Positions 32,703 through 33,772 of a DNA stretch of 33,772 nt are shown here, one piece after another. The position numbers were made by a program, and so were the translations under genes. Within the stretch, counting starts at the first letter, position 1. Each line of letters begins with the position of its first letter. Below the pieces are notes generated by a model. That model did not search any database and was not told the origin of the DNA. It saw only the letters and a list, made by a program, of their open reading frames with translations. This stretch comes from Mycoplasmatota bacterium (GTDB lineage: Bacteria > Bacillota_I > Bacilli_A > Izemoplasmatales > Izemoplasmataceae): positions 1 to 33,772 of the forward strand of contig JAUVDP010000011.1 in NCBI GenBank assembly GCA_030595255.1, in the 5' to 3' direction.

Positions 32703-33299
32703 ATGAATTTTCAATACATACTATTAGTAATTGCATACCTTATAGGATCGATACCTTTTTCAGTTATTTTCGGAAAATCAATTAAGGGAATTGATGTTAG
32801 AAAACACGGTTCTGGAAATCCTGGAGGAACAAATTCCTTACGATTTTTAGGAAAAAAAGTTGGAGCTCTAATTATCTTTTTTGATGTATTAAAAGGAGCA
32901 ATAATTGTTCTCCTAGTCCGCTTTGAAGTCTTCGGAGACATTCCTTTACTTCACGAGCTTGCTTATGGATTTGCAGCTTCATTTGGCCATGCATTCTCTC
33001 CATTTATTAAATTTAAAGGTGGAAAAGCTGTTGGAACTACTGCTGGTGCTTATGCAGCTTACAATTTATACTATTTACCAATTGGAGTAGTTGTTTTTCT
33101 GATAGTTCTTAAATCAACCAAGTTTGTTAGTGTCGGTTCAACAAGCGTTGCAATTTTAATTGTTGTTTTTGCTTTAGTTGCTCAAGATTATTATATGTTA
33201 TTCTATGCAAGTTCATCAATGATATTAATAATATATAGACACAAATCAAATTATAAAAATATTTTAAATAAAATTGAACCAAAAGTTACTTGGATATAA
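32703..33299 (+). CDS. plsY: Acyl-phosphate glycerol-3-phosphate acyltransferase
   Basis: Membrane enzyme that acylates glycerol 3-phosphate from acyl-phosphate, the first step of phospholipid synthesis. 198 residues, about five to seven spans. Motif 1 is AYLIGSIPFSVIFGK (near 10-24), with RKHGSGNPGGTNSLR (near 32-46) as the phosphate loop, motif 2 GHAFSPFIKFKGGKAVGT (near 94-111) and motif 3 near the C-terminus (KSTKFVSVGS). GGAGTGATTT precedes the ATG at 32703; the in-frame GTG at 32694 is part of the ribosome binding site. plsX and plsC are not in this window. Confidence 0.95.
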   Translation: MNFQYILLVIAYLIGSIPFSVIFGKSIKGIDVRKHGSGNPGGTNSLRFLGKKVGALIIFFDVLKGAIIVLLVRFEVFGDIPLLHELAYGFAASFGHAFSPFIKFKGGKAVGTTAGAYAAYNLYYLPIGVVVFLIVLKSTKFVSVGSTSVAILIVVFALVAQDYYMLFYASSSMILIIYRHKSNYKNILNKIEPKVTWI

Positions 33300-33325
33300 A
33301 AAAAGTGAGTGAAAACTCACTTTTT
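33298..33325. terminator. Bidirectional terminator between plsY and the VOC gene
   Basis: 11-bp stem AAAAAGTGAGT / ACTCACTTTTT (33300-33310, 33315-33325), loop GAAA. The plsY stop touches the left side and the minus-strand TGA stop (33319-33317) is within the right arm. Confidence 0.85.
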
Positions 33326-33703
33326 ATATTTTCTAGTCTCATCAGATACCATTTCTAAATAATTTTCTACATATGGTTCCCAAAATTCAACTACTTTTCC
33401 AAGAATATCTTCAATTTGAGAAAACTTACCATAACTATATTCTTGTATTTCACTAATAACTTTTACATTCTTTTTCTTAAGATTAATCATAAACTCTTCT
33501 AAATTATCAACAGTGAAATTTAAAATTGGTTCAGCATCACTTTTTCGATTGAAAGTAATGTGAGTTAATACATTAGGTTCTAAGAAACTCAAACCGTAAT
33601 CAGATACAGTTACATCTAAAATTTCATGATACCATTTAGTCAATTTTTTATGATCATCATCAAGTTTTAAGAATATTCCACCAATGCCAGTTATCTTTGC
33701 CAT
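33317..33703 (-). CDS. VOC-superfamily (glyoxalase/bleomycin-resistance fold) protein
   Basis: 128 residues forming one complete pair of beta-alpha-beta-beta-beta units. GIGGIFLKLDDDHKKLTKWYHEILDVTVSDYG opens the first module and NFTVDNLEEFMINLKKKNVKVISEIQEYSYGKFSQIEDILGKVVEFWEP the second; E in VVEFWEP is the usual metal ligand, while the first-strand ligand position is less clear. Members range from glyoxalases to antibiotic-binding proteins, so no substrate is given. GAGGTGAT precedes the ATG. It ends with TGA inside the terminator shared with plsY. Confidence 0.85.
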   Translation of the reverse strand: MAKITGIGGIFLKLDDDHKKLTKWYHEILDVTVSDYGLSFLEPNVLTHITFNRKSDAEPILNFTVDNLEEFMINLKKKNVKVISEIQEYSYGKFSQIEDILGKVVEFWEPYVENYLEMVSDETRKYKK

Positions 33704-33721
33704 ACTATCACCTCTACTTAT

Positions 33722-33730
33722 ATAATACCA
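33722..33730 (-). promoter_or_regulatory. Extended -10-like promoter of the VOC gene
   Basis: Minus strand TGGTATTAT (TGN plus TATTAT), close to the GAGGTGAT site, so the leader would be short. Confidence 0.35.
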
Positions 33731-33733
33731 TAT

Positions 33734-33768
33734 TAAAAAAAGAATACCTAAAAAGTAGGTATTCTTTT
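33734..33768 (-). terminator. Terminator of a gene beyond the right window edge
   Basis: 13-bp stem AAAAGAATACCTA / TAGGTATTCTTTT (33738-33750, 33756-33768) followed on the minus strand by further T bases. It would end a minus-strand transcript coming from outside the window, just before the VOC promoter; plus-strand function is also possible. Confidence 0.6.
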
Positions 33769-33772
33769 ATAT

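Noticed and set aside
1-33772. Genetic code 4 (TGA = Trp), suspected because of the Mollicutes-like composition.
   Set aside because: TGA ends dtd and the VOC gene at expected positions, and no conserved protein needs a TGA read-through; Trp is TGG throughout.
1-33772. CRISPR arrays, tRNA, rRNA, prophage or toxin-antitoxin modules.
   Set aside because: No regularly spaced repeats, no cloverleaf or rRNA-like sequence, no phage structural or integrase genes seen on either strand.

Overview
The window is an AT-rich (roughly 30% GC) bacterial chromosome segment with dense operons. TGA serves as a stop (dtd and the VOC gene end in it) and tryptophans are TGG, so this is translation table 11, not the Mycoplasma/Spiroplasma code. 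RNase HIII, a YolD/UvrX-type polymerase module, a T-box, the recJ-apt-relA-dtd-hisS-aspS order and strong GGAGGTGA-like ribosome binding sites point to a low-GC Bacillota. A lineage close to the Mollicutes (Izemoplasma, Haloplasma or Acholeplasma-like) is my guess from composition and gene content, not a demonstrated assignment.

Layout. Positions 1-1028: start of a minus-strand gene cut by the window edge (possibly mutS2), then divergent rnhC. Positions 1034-4102 are an accessory-looking patch: a ferritin gene, three small minus-strand membrane genes, a second ferritin 3' end without a gene body, an unrecognised polytopic membrane protein, and a startless relic frame. Positions 4119-5706: YolD-like protein plus a UvrX-like Y-family polymerase. 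From 28005 down to 5864 nearly everything is on the minus strand in long transcription units: Fic-like/winged-helix protein, nadC, argS, recJ; then apt, relA/spoT, dtd and two acetyltransferases; then T-box, hisS, aspS; then an AI-2E-family permease, a membrane protein, tcdA, msrA, psuK, psuG, comEB, a YlbL-type PDZ/Lon protease, a membrane protein, lspA, rluD and a zinc-phospholipase-like protein. The right end has parC and parE (minus), divergent from plsY (plus), which converges on a VOC/glyoxalase gene.

Most of the genes are housekeeping: tRNA charging and quality control (argS, aspS, hisS, dtd), RNA modification (rluD, tcdA), stringent response and purine salvage (relA, apt), pseudouridine and deoxycytidylate turnover (psuK, psuG, comEB), NAD synthesis (nadC), DNA repair and topology (rnhC, recJ, UvrX-like polymerase, parCE), lipoprotein and phospholipid synthesis (lspA, plsY).

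The most interesting observations are four. (1) The ferritin locus has two alternative 3' ends, both starting at codon 125 with a shared 14-of-15 bp sequence and about 0.8 kb apart; the one now attached to the gene is much more GC-rich than the displaced one, which suggests the tail was swapped by an insertion or recombination. (2) A Fic-fold protein beside nadC has its catalytic HPFxxGNGR motif destroyed and carries a C-terminal winged helix. (3) HisRS has an acidic, cysteine-rich tail. (4) Promoters with poor -35 boxes repeatedly carry a TGNTATAAT extended -10. Nothing looks like a CRISPR array, rRNA, tRNA, prophage or complete insertion sequence.
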